A program made the position numbers and the translations under genes. A DNA stretch of 64,000 nucleotides. Source: Ottelia alismoides. Its lineage: Eukaryota; Streptophyta; Magnoliopsida; Alismatales; Hydrocharitaceae. This document shows positions 11,801 to 26,800 of the stretch, one piece after another. How positions within the stretch are numbered: position 1 is the first letter of the stretch; each line of letters opens with the position of its first letter. Under the pieces are notes generated by a model. That model did no database searches and had not been told where the DNA came from. It worked only from the letters and a program-made list of their open reading frames with translations. The stretch spans positions 1,860,001-1,924,000 of the forward strand of contig JAZKJV010008882.1 in NCBI GenBank assembly GCA_037367405.1, written 5' to 3'.

Positions 11801-14800
11801 CTTGCTCTCGAGCACCTCGTTGAGCTTCTGAAACCAATCTCTGAGACTTTTCTTAATATCACAGATGCCCTACTTCAATAAGTAGACCTTACACTCCTCC
11901 AAAAGATCGGAACTTGAAGATTAGTGCACGTATACGGCCACATGTAGATCAAATTATTTATGCACTCTTTAAATCAATCTGATAGAAAGACTACTCAATG
12001 AGTTTAGTCCAGAAAACCAACAATAAACCACTAGAGAGAAAACGTCAAAGAAGTTTACCCTATTTGCGTGGGTGAACCCACGAGTAAGTTTATAATTCCT
12101 TTCTTATTGTATTGCCTAGATATAAAGAATCTGTGCTCCTGATTTTATGCTATTTTGATAATATACAGGGGAAACTTGTAATTATTTATGTCCTACGGAA
12201 TGCTATAAATCAAAGTGATCTATAAAAGGTTAGGGACGGACCCGTGAACAGCGAAGAGCAACCCAACATTAGTTAGTAGAAGTTGCTCAACAGTAAGCTA
12301 TAGTCGGGTGCTTTCCCCTCCTCGTGTACGGGAGTAAGCTATAGTTGGGTGCTTTCCCCTCCTCGTGTACGGGATTATATGATATATGCAAGTCCTCCTT
12401 GTATAGTTAGAATTCGACAGAAAATACTAATCAAAAGTTTCATATGAGGCCACAAAAACCAGTCTGGCCTTGAGCTTAGCAACAAGTATGTCTAGGTTGT
12501 ACTTCATTAGGAAGGCACCACTTCGATCCAACAACCTTTCAATCAATAAGCAGAGCTACCAAAATCAATGTTCTCTTAGATTTGAGAGCAACTACCTCCT
12601 TCATAACTCCAGTTCACTTGGTATGAAAAATAACTTGAGTATGAGAAACCAAGACATATTTTGTCGACAATCTTTCTGCTAATTGTCTATGATTGCCACC
12701 GGGGTGAACCCACGACATTGCCTTCGAGATTGGGAGCATTGTGCCACTTTAAGGTTTCTTCTGGAGAGCATTCAAAAAAGAAAGATCCTTTCTTTTAACA
12801 AAAATAATGTATGAGCAAAAGATCATTGCCATACAAGTAAAAATCATGGAAGTTGATGGGTTTGAAGCATAGCTTAAATGATATATCGTGATAAATCAGC
12901 GTGGATACTTATATAAATATCAGTGTTGCAATAGTCGGCCGACTATGCAGTGCATGGGGGTCCCCGATTGAACAATAAATAATCAGCCAATAGTCAGCTT
13001 GACCGAATAGTCGGTCCGACTATTCGGCTGATCGGACGATTATTTGGCTGACAAATGGAGGATTGCTAAATCTATGCTATTTTATTTTTATATTTTTAAT
13101 TCCGAATGCTTATCATTTATAGCATTATTACTAGAAATGTCAAAGATTCATATATATGTATCTCGTTAATTTTTATCTTGGATTCTTGTTAATTGTTGGT
13201 CACATATGCATTAAATGTATAAGAATATATGTATTAGAATTAAATCTTATATCTAAAATAATTAAAAAAATACAATTCTGAATAGTCGACCGAATACCAA
13301 TTATTCTCTATTCAGTGAACTCTCCGATTGAATACCGAATACCGACTTTTGCAATGCTGATAAATATGTATCTCTTTTTTTTCCAGAAGCCGATCGATGT
13401 GTTGTGATATATCGATAATATGTCATCTTATATATTTTTCAAGAAAATTTCATCTTATATTACCGTTATCAACAAAATAAGAAGTATATCACAAGCATTG
13501 GTGTCACTAGATATAGCACCAATAAAAAATGGCTCAAGGATTACTTCAAGTCCCATGGATGTTTGAAAGATGGTGGGGGCACGAAGGTATTACTTTGTTT
13601 CTAAAAAATTATTTCTTCAGCAAAGCAACAAAAAATCGAATGAATGAAAAAATATTGCAATACATTTATATAATAAAAAAGAAGATATACCTAATTGAGA
13701 GAAATACATGGGTATCAAATAGGTGTGTCATACGATCCCCATAATTAAAAGGGCATTCAAACAAGTTTCTAAAGCATCATAGACCCAATTTGGTTTCATG
13801 TATGATAGGTTTGGAACCAAGGCCCATTACCCTCTCATGCATTTGATGGTGTTGGTTATCTAATCCATGGCCTCAAATTTCAGCGAAATTCGGTCGAATT
13901 TCTGTCGAATATCGATATCCAGTCGAAATCGAAATCTGACCGAAATGACCGAAATGACCGAAATATGGGGGTTCTAGTACAAAAAATGACCGAAATGACC
14001 GAAATTTCAGTCGAAATTCCACCGAAATTCCATCGAAATTCTGTTTTGGTCGATACCAAAATGGTGACCGAAACCGACATTTAGGGCCTTGATCTAATCC
14101 ACTCAGACAACGATTGATGGGTGTCGTCGGATCGGAGAGTATGGCATGGACCGCTGCAAATAATAAATTTAAACAAGCACATCGTTATATAGTACTCGCA
14201 ATCACAAGATAATCAATCAAACCACAAGTGCACAGAGATTTAACGTAGAAACCCCCTGGGGAAAAACCACAACCCAAGTCTCCTGAATCGGGCTTTTAAC
14301 CTAACCCGCATGGGTCTTCCACTAACCTGAATTGTTTACGTGGGCAACCCAACCGTATTACGTCCCGAGTTGATTATACGGTCAATTCAACTATATACAA
14401 GCTATAATCTTAACAACCTCTATATCAAAAAAATATGCGATGAATAATATGAGGTAAAACTAAAACGATCTTACATAGCAAGGAGTCTGTTCATGAGAAT
14501 CAATCGCAGAGAGCCAGAGTAGTTGGAATGAAGAATGGAGCAGAAAAGAGTTCTTCGATCGTTCTCTCGAAGTATAGAATGGAAAGCAAAGACTAGAGAG
14601 CTTGTTTCTCTTGGCGTGCTGTAGAATTAGGCATGGGGTCCTATTTATAGGTGTAGAGACTCCATAGATTTTGGCTTTAAAAAGTAGCCATTGTGAACAA
14701 ATTAGGAATGAAATCACCTTCAAAATTCTTCTTGAAATGGAATATGATCGATCATAAGGATTTAGGTGATCGATCAGAATCAAGAGATAATAGATCAAGG

Positions 14801-17800
14801 ATCAAAATTGACCGATCAGAAATATCCTCTACAATTCAAATAATGATCGATCATAAAAGGAGAGTGGTCGATCAGAGATGATCAATAATGTATAAATGGT
14901 CGACCAATCAACTTGATTCTTTGGCCCGAAAGTAAAAGTCAAAGGGTTGAAATGCAATATGCAAGATGCTTGAGGTCTTTACATTCTAAGACAATTGCAA
15001 AAAGCATGACTCGATAAAAGAAAAGACTTCGTCTTCTTCTTCATCTTGAGATCCTTCTTTGAGCTTCAGCTGGAGTTCCATAGAACTGAACTCCTTCGAA
15101 CTTCTTATCTTCTTAACTTAAGCTTGAGCTCCTCAAGTTTGAGCTTCTTCCTGGTCCAGTAGCTTTCCTGCTCTTGACCTAGCTACAAGCTAATTGCACA
15201 AGCTTTGTTATCATCAAAATATTCATACTCATGTACTAACAAAATCTCCACTCACGCTTGCACTCACAAATGGAAGCATTTAGAGAAGAAAAAAGGACCC
15301 TCGAACGATTTTTAAATTGATTGAAAACTTCTTCCTAAAAAAATCATGTGGAGGTTCTGGAAAAAAGTCCATATTTTATATATCGATCAGATAAGAAATA
15401 CGTATAACCAAATAGCAACTCGTACACAACCACAATTAGGATAATGGATCATTTTATTATAGATGTCGATATACACCGAGGATCAGCCTTCCATGGACAA
15501 ATTAAGCACATACAAGGCACTTCGACAAAGGACCAACCTTTTATGAAGAATGAAGGAATTGTTGTAAATATCACTCTAGTGAAGAATTGATGAAGTAGAG
15601 AGAAACAATAAGTATTCTTTGTTACATGAAGATATATTTGAAGCTTGAAGGGAAAAAAGCAGTTAAACATGCTAAACATGCTACGCTTTCCAATAGCAAA
15701 ATTTTGGCAATTAACTATAGGCATATTAAAAAAAATATAGCTATGATGAAGGGACTACTACGATTGCATAGCCGTACAATGAAGGATCTCACAATAAGAG
15801 TATCTAACAAAAGATAGGTGTTGCACTAACAAAAATTAAAACTGAAAAAGACCACCTAATGCTCAAAATCGAAGGTGTAAGAAGTTGGAAGAAGAGCCAT
15901 GTACAAACGAAATGTTGGAAGGAGATTAGTAAAAAGGATACGACTTTTTCGGAACTTAACAATTGTATACACCATATTAACTATGTTTGAAAGCAAAGAA
16001 ACAATGTAGCAAATTCCATATGAAGTGGGAAAAGGATTCTTTATTGCCATTGTTGACAAGACCATACATGAAAAAAAATGCCAACTAGGTGGTTTAGTCG
16101 ACCTTGTTTAGGTTGGTCGATGGGTGGCCGACTTGACTAGAATCAAGGTTACAGAAATCGGTAGTCGATACTCGATCGGTGGGGTCACAGACTAAGGATT
16201 AATCGGCAGTCATGCGACTAATCGCATTTAGTCGGCCATTAGTCGGTTTTAAAATTTCAATTATTTTAAATATATAAATCATTTTTATACATATTTTCTT
16301 ATATATTTGCATAGATTTGGACATTTTTCTTTTATAAAAAGAATATTTGTACATTTTCTATACTATCATCTGAAACAGATGAAGTAAATGACTTTAGATA
16401 TAAGATTAAGTCTAATGGAATAAGTTTACTTCTGAAAAAAGCAAAAAAATAAAAAATAAAAAAAGTCTATGTAAAAGTCAGTGGAGTAGGCCAGCCCGAT
16501 TAGTCGGGTTAACCGACTAATGGTCGACTAGGCCCAGTTGAGTCGGCTACCCCCCCCCCCCCGACCAGTCGGACCGACTTTTACAACGATGACTAGGACC
16601 AATTGATTATGAACCACCATCCTAACCAGTCTGATTTTCAGCCTAGTCGACCAACTAGTCAGCCAAATTTACATGAACAAACTTTATTTTATTTTTTATA
16701 TTTTTGCTTTTTCACAAGCAGGCTTAATCTAAGATGCTTAATTTTGTTTATTTCATTAGGTTAGTATAGCAAATGTACAAATATATAAGAATATATGTAT
16801 AAAAATTGATTTCTATATTTAAATAATAATAAATGCAAAATTGACTAAATTCCAACTTAATCTGTTTAGTTGTCCAACTGTAGATTAATCCTTGGTTAGT
16901 GACCCGACCGACCAAATACCGCCTCCCGACTTTTGCAACCTTGATTAAGACTAAATTTAAAATCCGCATAATCGTTAGTATTAAAAACGATCAGTTCTAA
17001 AATGTCGAAGGTAACAATTTTATTCATATTTTTTAACAATAATATAAACTTGTATATTAAAAAATAGAAGTTTATGCCTCCCAAATAATTTTTGCATTAT
17101 GGAGATTCTAACTCATATATGATAGATATAAAAACAATCAAATAACCAAATTGTAGCACTCTTATCGCTAAGTGTATACGTGTATGTGTAAAGTACTTAC
17201 AACTATAAGCATTCATGTAACTAGTATGTATGAATGCATATATGTATCTAGAGGCGTGTAATGTACCTAAAAGTCGTGAATATGCTAAGAGCTAATATAT
17301 ATTGAGTCTGATAACCTAAAAAGGATAAATGGTCCCGATTTGTGGCCCATATCTCAATTTTCACGTACGATGATCACTAGAGTAAGGGGAAACTGCTCGC
17401 CTAAGGATTAGAAGCACATAGGTGAATGCTCGAAGTGCATTTAATATAACAGATCCATATACATCATTGTAAACATTGTAAGAAACTATAAATACTCCCC
17501 TATACAGTAAGGCATGAAACGGGATTGGATAGCAAAAATGTAATTCATGATTTAAATGGCATAACTATTTTGGAATAAAAGAGCCATGACTAATAAGTTT
17601 TAAAGTTTGCAAAAAAATAGCTTTCAAAAAAATATGCAACAAATAAAAATGCAGCCAGATATATAGATTCATGACAAATTTGGAAGATTAAATGCATTTT
17701 ATAATAATCAAAGTAATAAAATGGTAACATGGCATCAGAAATAGTCATTGCAATAAATGGCTGACTAGTGGATCAAACTATGTGGTTGAGTGGGATGACC

Positions 17801-20800
17801 AAACAAAGTATTCGCTGATTAGTTGGCCCGACCAAATAGTCAGTCTTATTAGTCTGCAAACTAAACCGATTGGTCACCAACTAATAAGCACATGATTTTT
17901 ATCACAATCAGATATTTCAGAAAATTTCTAAAGTAACTAAAGAAAAGATGCACAAAGTTTGATCGAAGTTCATTTAGTGCTCGAATATTACAATTGATCA
18001 CTAAGTCTATTTCGATATATACATACAGAAAGATCTTATATGCCAATTTCGCTAGCATATAGATGACGTGGGGAAATCGAAATATCGGCAACATGTTGTC
18101 GATATTTCACCCATTTCAATCAAAATCATGAAAATGCAAAGAAGTCCTATTAAGTTTCACTGTTGTGGTTTCAATTTCACCGATTTTGGGGAAAAGGAAA
18201 TTTTGCCGAAATTTAGAGCCATGATATAAAGACATTAAATGTTCCTATTTTATTTTTTTAAGCCAAATATTTCCATTTTAGTGACCCAAAAAATGTATTT
18301 TTTTAAATCCAGTATCCATACTGACTTAATAGCAAATACCTACTTTTGCATCCAAGCAATTGGATACACATTTTATAAGGTCTAATCTTTATATGAGGTG
18401 ATCAGGTGGATGTTCCTTAACAAATACAATGTTAGTCGACAACCGGGGAATTTCCTCTTCTCATGCTAACATCGGTTGGACTCCTGCTCGAGGTGATGAT
18501 TCTTCCATACATCATCCGAGGATCATTGGCAATGGAGTGGGCACCCTCTTGCGACGGTGATGGGCTGATGTAGTGGCTTTGTCGCATAGGGTTGAATTGG
18601 AAGCTTTCTGATTTCAGCTGATACTCGGGTCCCTTCCATCCAAATTACTCCTCAGACCAAGCTTAAGGAAGGCAAGTGGATAAAGCCCAAGACTCGGAGG
18701 AGGCGTTAGGATTCACGGGAGAGGCGTCAATGGTGCTTTCGATGTGGGGTTGATGGGCACATTGATGGGATACGATTTTCTTTGGTTGTAGTGTTGTACG
18801 CCATAAGAAGGTAGAATATTGTGTGAAGGGAGTGTGGATACAGATGTCTCGAGCTGCATGTCCATCGTTAAATAAGGTGTTTCTCATCATGGACGATTGT
18901 GCTTGTGCGATCGTGCACAGATTTGCGAGGGATAGAATAAAGATTGGTTCGAGCTCAGTGTGTCTTTAGGAGGTAACTTCGGAGTTGAGTATGGCTCTGC
19001 CGAATGGTTCCATGAGGGGTTGGTCGTAGGGGATAAAGTGGCAATGACCAAGCTGTTGAAATGTACAACAGTCCTCCCATTGCATTGCTTCCACATTTTT
19101 TATGAGGCCTCCCATTGCAATGCAGGAGTTTTGAGGAGGTATAAGAACCAATCTCCCCTTCGGATGGTGATGATTGTTATACATGACATGCTTAGGCATG
19201 TCGAGTTACTTGACATGCTGGCAAAGATCAAGGGTCAACGGAAGGATCAACCAAATGTGATCTTCGATCGGGTCAACCATACTACCTTTCCTCTTTCTAT
19301 CTCGATGGTGTCGCATTTGACTCCATGGGTGGTCCTAATGCCGATGGTTGCAGGCAAGGTTCAGGAAAGCGGTATGTGTATGCGTTCAGACATGCCATTG
19401 AATACTAAATAAGCAGTATGCAGGGGCGTATGTGGGTTATATGTGGTTCTATGCAGTTTTCTAATTTTAAATTTTAAAAAAATAAATACCTATGAATAAC
19501 ATTATTACGGAATTAATGTATCTAAGTGGAGTTAAAGAATATCAAAGAAAAACGATTCATAATAGATGGTTGAGTATATACTTTTGATTGCCTAACACTT
19601 AATCACAAAAAAATTAGCCATAAAAACTACATATGTTAGATTATTCACAATAATAAAACTTCATTACATATACATGCACTACATGAGCAAAACATCAATT
19701 GGTATATATTAAAATATTTGACAATACGTAGCATATACTCAAGAAAATAATACATGGGATAAACATAAAAATATTGCATATACATAATGGTATAATGCAT
19801 TGCAATTGTATACAAATGCATGTAAATCAAATGAAGAGGCAAATCTACGGAATTAAGCACATGAATTAGAGGATTGGAAAGTTGGAGATGCTGGAGCAGT
19901 ATGCAGGGCATATGCGGGATATGCGAGGCATATGCAGTTCGCATATGCAGGAAGGGTGCACAATACATCGATTCATGAAATCGATTCAGTTTGCATGACG
20001 CACAGGCATATGCAGTCGCATATAAGGCTCATACGGTCGATTTTATGAACACTAATTGTAGGTCAAATATAGATGAAGGTCTGATGGGCAATGTGGATGG
20101 ATGTAGGTCTGATAGCCGACGCAGACTTAAGAAGATGAAGAATCTGCCTGATACCACCTCGGGAGCGGAAGCAACTGAAATTAATCGGTTGGGAGTGGAG
20201 ACCTTCAACATAAATAGGTGTAGGGGGAGGGGGTCGAATAATCAATATTCGATCAATACCTGATCTAGCTGAATAGTCAGTCCAACTATTGGTTGATTGC
20301 TAGAAGATTGTTTATTTCTTATTTCTTATGATTTTGATTTATCTCGCTATCACCAAAACGTCAAACATCCATTTCAGTTTCTACACGGTCTCTTTTTTTA
20401 AAAAAATAGTGTCACCTACCATGATTAAATATAAGTTGTGATAAATTGGCCTTTCTTTTTTTAAAACAAAATCACCAATTTGTGTATTTCAACTTTGTCT
20501 AAAATGAAATTGGGACTTTTATCGATTTTAAAATAATAAAAAAGCACAATTGCATCATTCTAAATAGTCTTATGGATACCATTGATTCTTTATTCACTAA
20601 ACACCTCCGACTAGATATTGAATACCAACTTTGCAACATCAATTGAGGAGGGACTATGTGTTCATAGGGAAAAATCGTTCGATATTTTTTTAGCAGTAGG
20701 ACAGTAGGGTGAGGTTGAGGACATAGATCAGTTGTTCTTCCAGTGTAGTTCTTCCAAGATGGATGGGAAGATGTGGTGATGGATGGGACCTCCACTAGTT

Positions 20801-23800
20801 ATACTACATTCTGGACTCAATAGACAAGGTGCATGGGGGCCCGAGTATTGCTCTCACTTAGGCCGCTGCTATCTTATGGATCATTTGATTGGCTAGAAAT
20901 TCCATTATGTTTTGGTAGGGAAACATTTTATGTGAAAATTACTATCGAACATGCCAAGAACATAAAAGAATCCCAGCTCTTATAATTGTTATACTAAACT
21001 TGTAATTGTAATGGCTTTTTGGTGGGTGTCTACATGGTGCCCCATCCATTTTCCTTTCAAAAAAAATGAATTTTATATTTAAAAAAATAAAAAATATATA
21101 CCAACTAAATCCTACCCGTCGTCTGACTATCGATTTGTCGATTAGCCTTACTCAGTAACTCGTCCAGCTGAATACTAACTACTAACTTTTACAAGCTTAA
21201 TGATGCTTTCTTAACATTTAGGTGGATAGAAGATATGATGACAATGCATCATCTCATAGGAATGTGCTATGGAGATTAAAGAGAAGGTTGGCCTGCTTGA
21301 TCTCGATTCCTCTTCTACTTTGATCGAGCCTAAAATTAGTAACAAGACTAATAATGAAGACCATTAAAGGATGCACAATAATACATGGTGCCACCTTATA
21401 TTGTTAGCCATGTCGTGGAGTTCAGGAATAAACCATGTTAGGTCATTGGCATGATATGATTACAAGGTGCCCAAAAAAGACATCCCAGCAATGGCCTCTT
21501 GTAAATAAAATGGGGCATCTTGACCTCTGTGATTTTCCCAATTACAAATTATGCTAGACACATTAAGAACAAACGATCTGCTATCAGTTCAGCCATATTT
21601 CTTGTAAAGGATCTTGTAACATGGAGAAATAAGAAGCAGCCAGTTGTTGTCAACTCTGGAGATGGTGTTCAGTATCATGCTATGTCAAGACTACTTGCAA
21701 GGAAAATTACTTTACTTCTTCTCTTGATAATATTGTTTTTTCAATCAAATCAACAATGTCATTGTTCTGTTATATTGCCATTAATACCATCTTCCATAGG
21801 AGAAAAAGAACAGTCATAGATGTATTCTTATGTGGCAAGCTGGACGTGATTGGCATCTAGCTTCCAACTTCAGAGGGTATGTAATAGCGTGCGTTTGATA
21901 TTTCTTAGCGAACTTTCTAATTTATCCATCCAATCCCCATATATGAGAGGTTGTTCTTCTCAAGGTAGACCGTAGAAAAAGTCAGCATTTGATATTGAAA
22001 GGATCATTAATAATGAATAAACAATACTCGGAGATAAGTGAGAAATATTTAATTATAAAATATTATAAATATTTAAAATATAAAAAATAATAAATATATT
22101 CATGTTCATACAAAATTAGACATTGGTTACGATACCAATTGGACATCAATCCAACATAGGAAATCTTACTTTTATTTTTACATTTAAAAAATCAAAACAA
22201 AAAAAAGATTAAAACTTTTTTAAAATTGGTTGACCGATTAGTCAGCCTACTAGTCGGACCGTCTGTTCAATTGAACAGAACAGAGACCGACTATTCCACC
22301 ACCATACATACAAGCACAGTCAGACCGACTATTTCCAGATTTGCAACTGGTGTGTTTCTCATAGCATATAATGAAGTGAACTATTCAGAATATCTCATAA
22401 CATATAATCGGAGGTTTTAGAAGCTCCGAGACCTATTTTCCATACCTCGGTAAGGGACAAGGCAGGTCCATCTAATGAAGATATTCCGCTGTTAAATTTC
22501 GCAAGAAGTTGTTGTGCAACTGCAGAGGGATATGGGAGATCAAATTCTCTCCCAGTTTGAAGAGTTGGTTCTGACGCGTTAGTGGGCAATGAAATGGGAT
22601 ATGCTTGCTGCACAAGAACAAATACAATAATGAATTACAGGAATAATAAAAATGACAAAGTCCTCATCTTTTTCATTTAAAAGGATAACATGGATAGAGA
22701 CAGCAAAAGAAGCTCATTGCCACAATAAATTTATTTCCCCAAAAGAAATTTTATAAACATGCCGTAGATATCAAAAGAGGTATAGAAACAAAAATCGTCC
22801 ACCAACATGACATTTTTTATTAACAAGAAAATAAGAACATTTGGTAAACCGATAAACATGTTTGCATCTAAGTTCAATGCATCGGAGGATACAATACCAA
22901 AATGGACACTCATCAAAACAACTAGTACTAAATTATTCCTTACCAGATATAAGGACCAGTTAAGTTACAGAACTGTAAGATGACACGACTGTCATTTGTG
23001 AGACATTACTAGAGCTGAGCTCACTTTGGACAGTGGGGAGATTAAACCACAATAGACACTTTACAAATAAAATTAAGGTTAGGTCTTGTCACTGAAGTTA
23101 TAAAAAAATGAAATATAATACCCACCACAAAAACTACTGCAGCCACCATGAATATCCCGTGAGACAGAACATCCCCAACACAGACGTTCTCCCCGGAAAG
23201 CCGCGGCATTCCTCACCAACCATAGATTACACACAAAAATGCAAAGGAAATCGCTCCTTTGTCGACCAAAAAGAAGTGCTAGCAAAAGACATACAAAAGT
23301 CATAGACACAAAATGTGTCCACCCAGACCACCTCTGACTCCCACCAAACTTCTCAAGCAAAATGACAAAAGAAGGTTAAAATGGCATGCATCATCGGGCT
23401 CCTCGAACAAGTATGAATCCAATGTAGGAAACAGACAAGCTCTATAAAAAATTTGGAAGATTAAACCCGATAAACACTTTACAAATAAAATTAAGGTTAG
23501 GTCTAGTCAATGAAGTTATAAAAAAAGATGAAAAATATTACCAACCACAAAAACGGCTGCAGCCACTAAGAATGTCCTGTGAGACAAAACATCCCCAACA
23601 CAGACGTTCTCCCCGGAAAACCACAGCATTCCTCGCCAATCACAGAGCACACACAAAAATGCAAAGGAAAGTGCTCTCTTTTGTCGACCAAACAGAAATG
23701 CTAACAAAAGATATACAAAGTCAGACGCAAATTCTGCCCACCCAGACCACCTCTGACTCCCACCGAACTTCTCAATCAAAATGACAAATGAAGGTTAAAA

Positions 23801-26800
23801 TGGCATGCATCATCAGGCTCCAACAAACCTGAATCCAATGTAGGAAACAGACAAGCTCTATAAAAAAAATTTGTTGTCAAATCGCCTCCCGTAAAGGGGC
23901 ATGCATGACCAAAACCAATCTGTAATCTCTAAAGAAAGACGAGTCACACTGGGGGCATGCCGCAACGGGCACCTTGTGCTCCTTACAACCTAAGAAGTCC
24001 CGCTCAAGATACATCCAATTATCCCAAAGCACTTGAGACGGACCCTTCAACCTCACTTAGCTCGTCCAACACATGCAAGTAAGAAAAAATTCCTAGTTTC
24101 CATTCTAAAAGCTGTGTGCTGGGGCATATGTCCGAGAACTGCAAGGATGGGAAAATGTAGAGAAGAAAGGAATTAAATGAAAGGAAAGACAACATGCAAG
24201 GGATAAGAAGGTAAGTTTGGCTTCCTGTAGCACAAGAGGGTGATCAACATAAGTTCAAGGATTACCTTGGTGGAAAAAAAACAGTTGAAGTCTGTTGTAC
24301 AGCAAGGAGGTATTGAAACCTCAAATAGCTAGAAAAGACTGAAGTAAATGGGAGGGCAGGTAGAGACAGTAGCAGATCAGCATAAACAAGCAACCAGAAC
24401 TGCAAGAGCAACAAGGATACGGCAGGAATGTGGGCTAGAACTGGAGAGAAAGCAGGTCATTTTGGCCACCAGTGAGGATTTTATTAACCAAAATTCAAAA
24501 TGGACTGGAATTCGGTCAGAGGACAGCCAAGTAAAATGTCCGTACAAGAGGGAGTTGATGCTGTTGTATAATCGACATCAATTGACTTCTATTTGTGAAG
24601 GGGTTGTTAAATCCCAAGTTAATCAGAGGCAACAGATGACTACAGAGTACCCCTATTGCTCGGCAGCCAACTACTCAACAGCAGCTGGCAATTGATGACA
24701 CAAGGGAATCTTGATGCAGTGGATGGTGGAAAAGGGGAGACGTGCTAATAAGAAGATTTGGATGTGCAAGCTTCACAACAATTTCACTCTTACAGTTGCA
24801 ACCAGCAGAAACCCCAGCAACTACCTTTGTTTGGTTGTGGGAAATTGTCTTACCCACAGCAAACAACACGGAAGGTGCCAAGAGTGTGAATTGAAGAGGT
24901 ACAAGCAGATACAGTTAGAAGAGATTGCATTTTACTTCGAAGATTGATGCAGCGCGAAACCCACGGATAGAGCCAATTAGTTATCTAATTTTATTGGTTA
25001 ATTTTATTTATGTTTATTTAAGTTGTCGGGTCTTTAATTAAATAAATGAGATCGCATGTGATCTCCAACAATTAGTCATAGATTTGATTTTTAAATTTGG
25101 TCGGTTAATTAGTTAGAGTCTAATTAGGATAATTAGTTGTCCATTTAAATTAATTTACTATTTTTGTAATCTCATCCCTCCTATATAAAGGGATGAGGGT
25201 CCAATGTTTTTAGTCAGTTCAGTGATATGAAAATTTGAGATTTATTCTCTATCTCCGCCTCTCTCTTTCCCACCCGCGTGGTCTATACGTGTTCTTCTCC
25301 TCCAAACCCCTCGTATTCCCGACGAGTTTCTTCTTCTCAACCCCTCTATTTCTCCTCTACCAAAAATTCCACAAAAATATTATTTTCCCGTCAATGCCAA
25401 AACCCTTCTGCATCATTTGGTATCAGAGCATGGCCTACAGATCGTCCTCACGATCTGACGATCCGTACCGACATGCGCACGACACGCGACGACACACCAT
25501 CGTTCGACAGAACGACACCGGCGAGCCGACGACGCCCACAACGAGAAGATGAGAAGCATGCTACTCGAGATACAAGCCAACTTCGAGTCCATGCGTCCAG
25601 AACTTGGGGCTGACTTCGAGTACCTACGCGCCAAATCGAAGCCTCCAAGCACCGAACCCGAAGTTGAAGATGAGAAGCTCGCCGTCCACGACAAACTGCC
25701 CGTGGTTCAGACCAGTTCGGAAGAAAAGGAAGCCGAAACGGTTGCTATCCAGAAGGTTTCAGATCAGCTCCCATCACCAACAGCGTCCCCGATGGCAGCC
25801 CCAGCCCCCCCAGCAGTTCCCCAGGCCGACCAGACCCTCGCCGCACCCCCGCGACCTCCTCCCGCAACCCCGGCGACCCCAACCCCGCCCCCAGCTTCGC
25901 TGGCGCCTTCCCCCACCTCCGCAAATCCCGCGGCTCTGAACCCAACACCACCAGCCATCTCTTCCCCTTCCACGCCCGACCCCAGCGTCCCTTCCCGCGC
26001 CCTACCCCTTCCCGCAGCCACCCTCTTCCCCGACCCATCTATCCCCAGGCACCCCCTCTCTCCCGCCGCCTCCTTCCCCTCCGCACCTCGTGCTCCCCCC
26101 AACCACCCCCGTCCTCGCCGCATTCCCCAGCATTGCCTGCTCGCCCCGGCCTCCCCTCCCTCCCCGCAATCACCCTGGTGGTGCCCCGCACAGCCCGCGC
26201 CTCTCCCACGCGCAGGCCCCCTGCTCCCCGGCCCCCCTCGTCGCCGCCCTTCCCCGCATCGCCTCCCCCTCGCCTCGCGCCCGTGTACCCTCTCGCCCCT
26301 CCCTTCCCGCAGCCCCCACTACCACCGTCCACGGAAGAAGCCACGTCGCCATTTGCCCCTGAGTTGCCGCCGTCGACAATATCTCATGGGGAGAAGAACG
26401 CTAACGAGAGTTGGAGGGTCCTCTTCCATCGATTCCCATAAAATCTGGGATAAAGATTTAATTTGGGACATTTGCAGAGAAGGTCCCCCTTACAAAAGTA
26501 TTTATCAAAAGGGGCAATTGAAGGATATATTATGCTATGGAATCTTTTTAAGTGAAGGGGTAAAACATTTGCAGCCGTACCCCTCCGTGGAAAGAAATTA
26601 CAAACGTAATCTGGAAAAGGAGCAAAATTGCGGCTTTTTGCTCAACCAATCCAGATGGGATTCTCCACCATCAGAACGAAGATAAAGTAATTCGTCGGGA
26701 GACGAATTTTTAAAGCGGAGGAGAGTTGATGCAGCGCGAAACCCACGGATAGAGCCAATTAGTTATCTAATTTTATTGGTTAATTTTATTTACGTTTATT

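Larger units (their letters stand above)
10890..12720 (-). mobile_element. Decayed Ty1-copia pol fragment
   Basis: Minus-strand translations contain copia pol pieces in order. Near 12440-12720 is LVAKLKARLV, matching the RT block ARLKARLVAKG. Near 11640-11860 are WFQKLNEVLESKGFVRSSS, then MLVHVNDVTLTCDDGQ, which is a decayed YVDD motif, and VVEYFLIKDLG. Near 11110-11360 are LSQFISRLIHVFWDATLI and, in another frame, FDITAHDDADYS of RNase H. Near 10930-10990 is FYEHTKLLVVNAHLLW, corresponding to FHERTKHIEVDCHFI. Stops and frameshifts abound. Confidence 0.7.

Noticed and set aside
25549..26441. Several overlapping frames on both strands in the LTR element
   Set aside because: All but the longest plus frame are composition-driven shadows of the C-rich segment.
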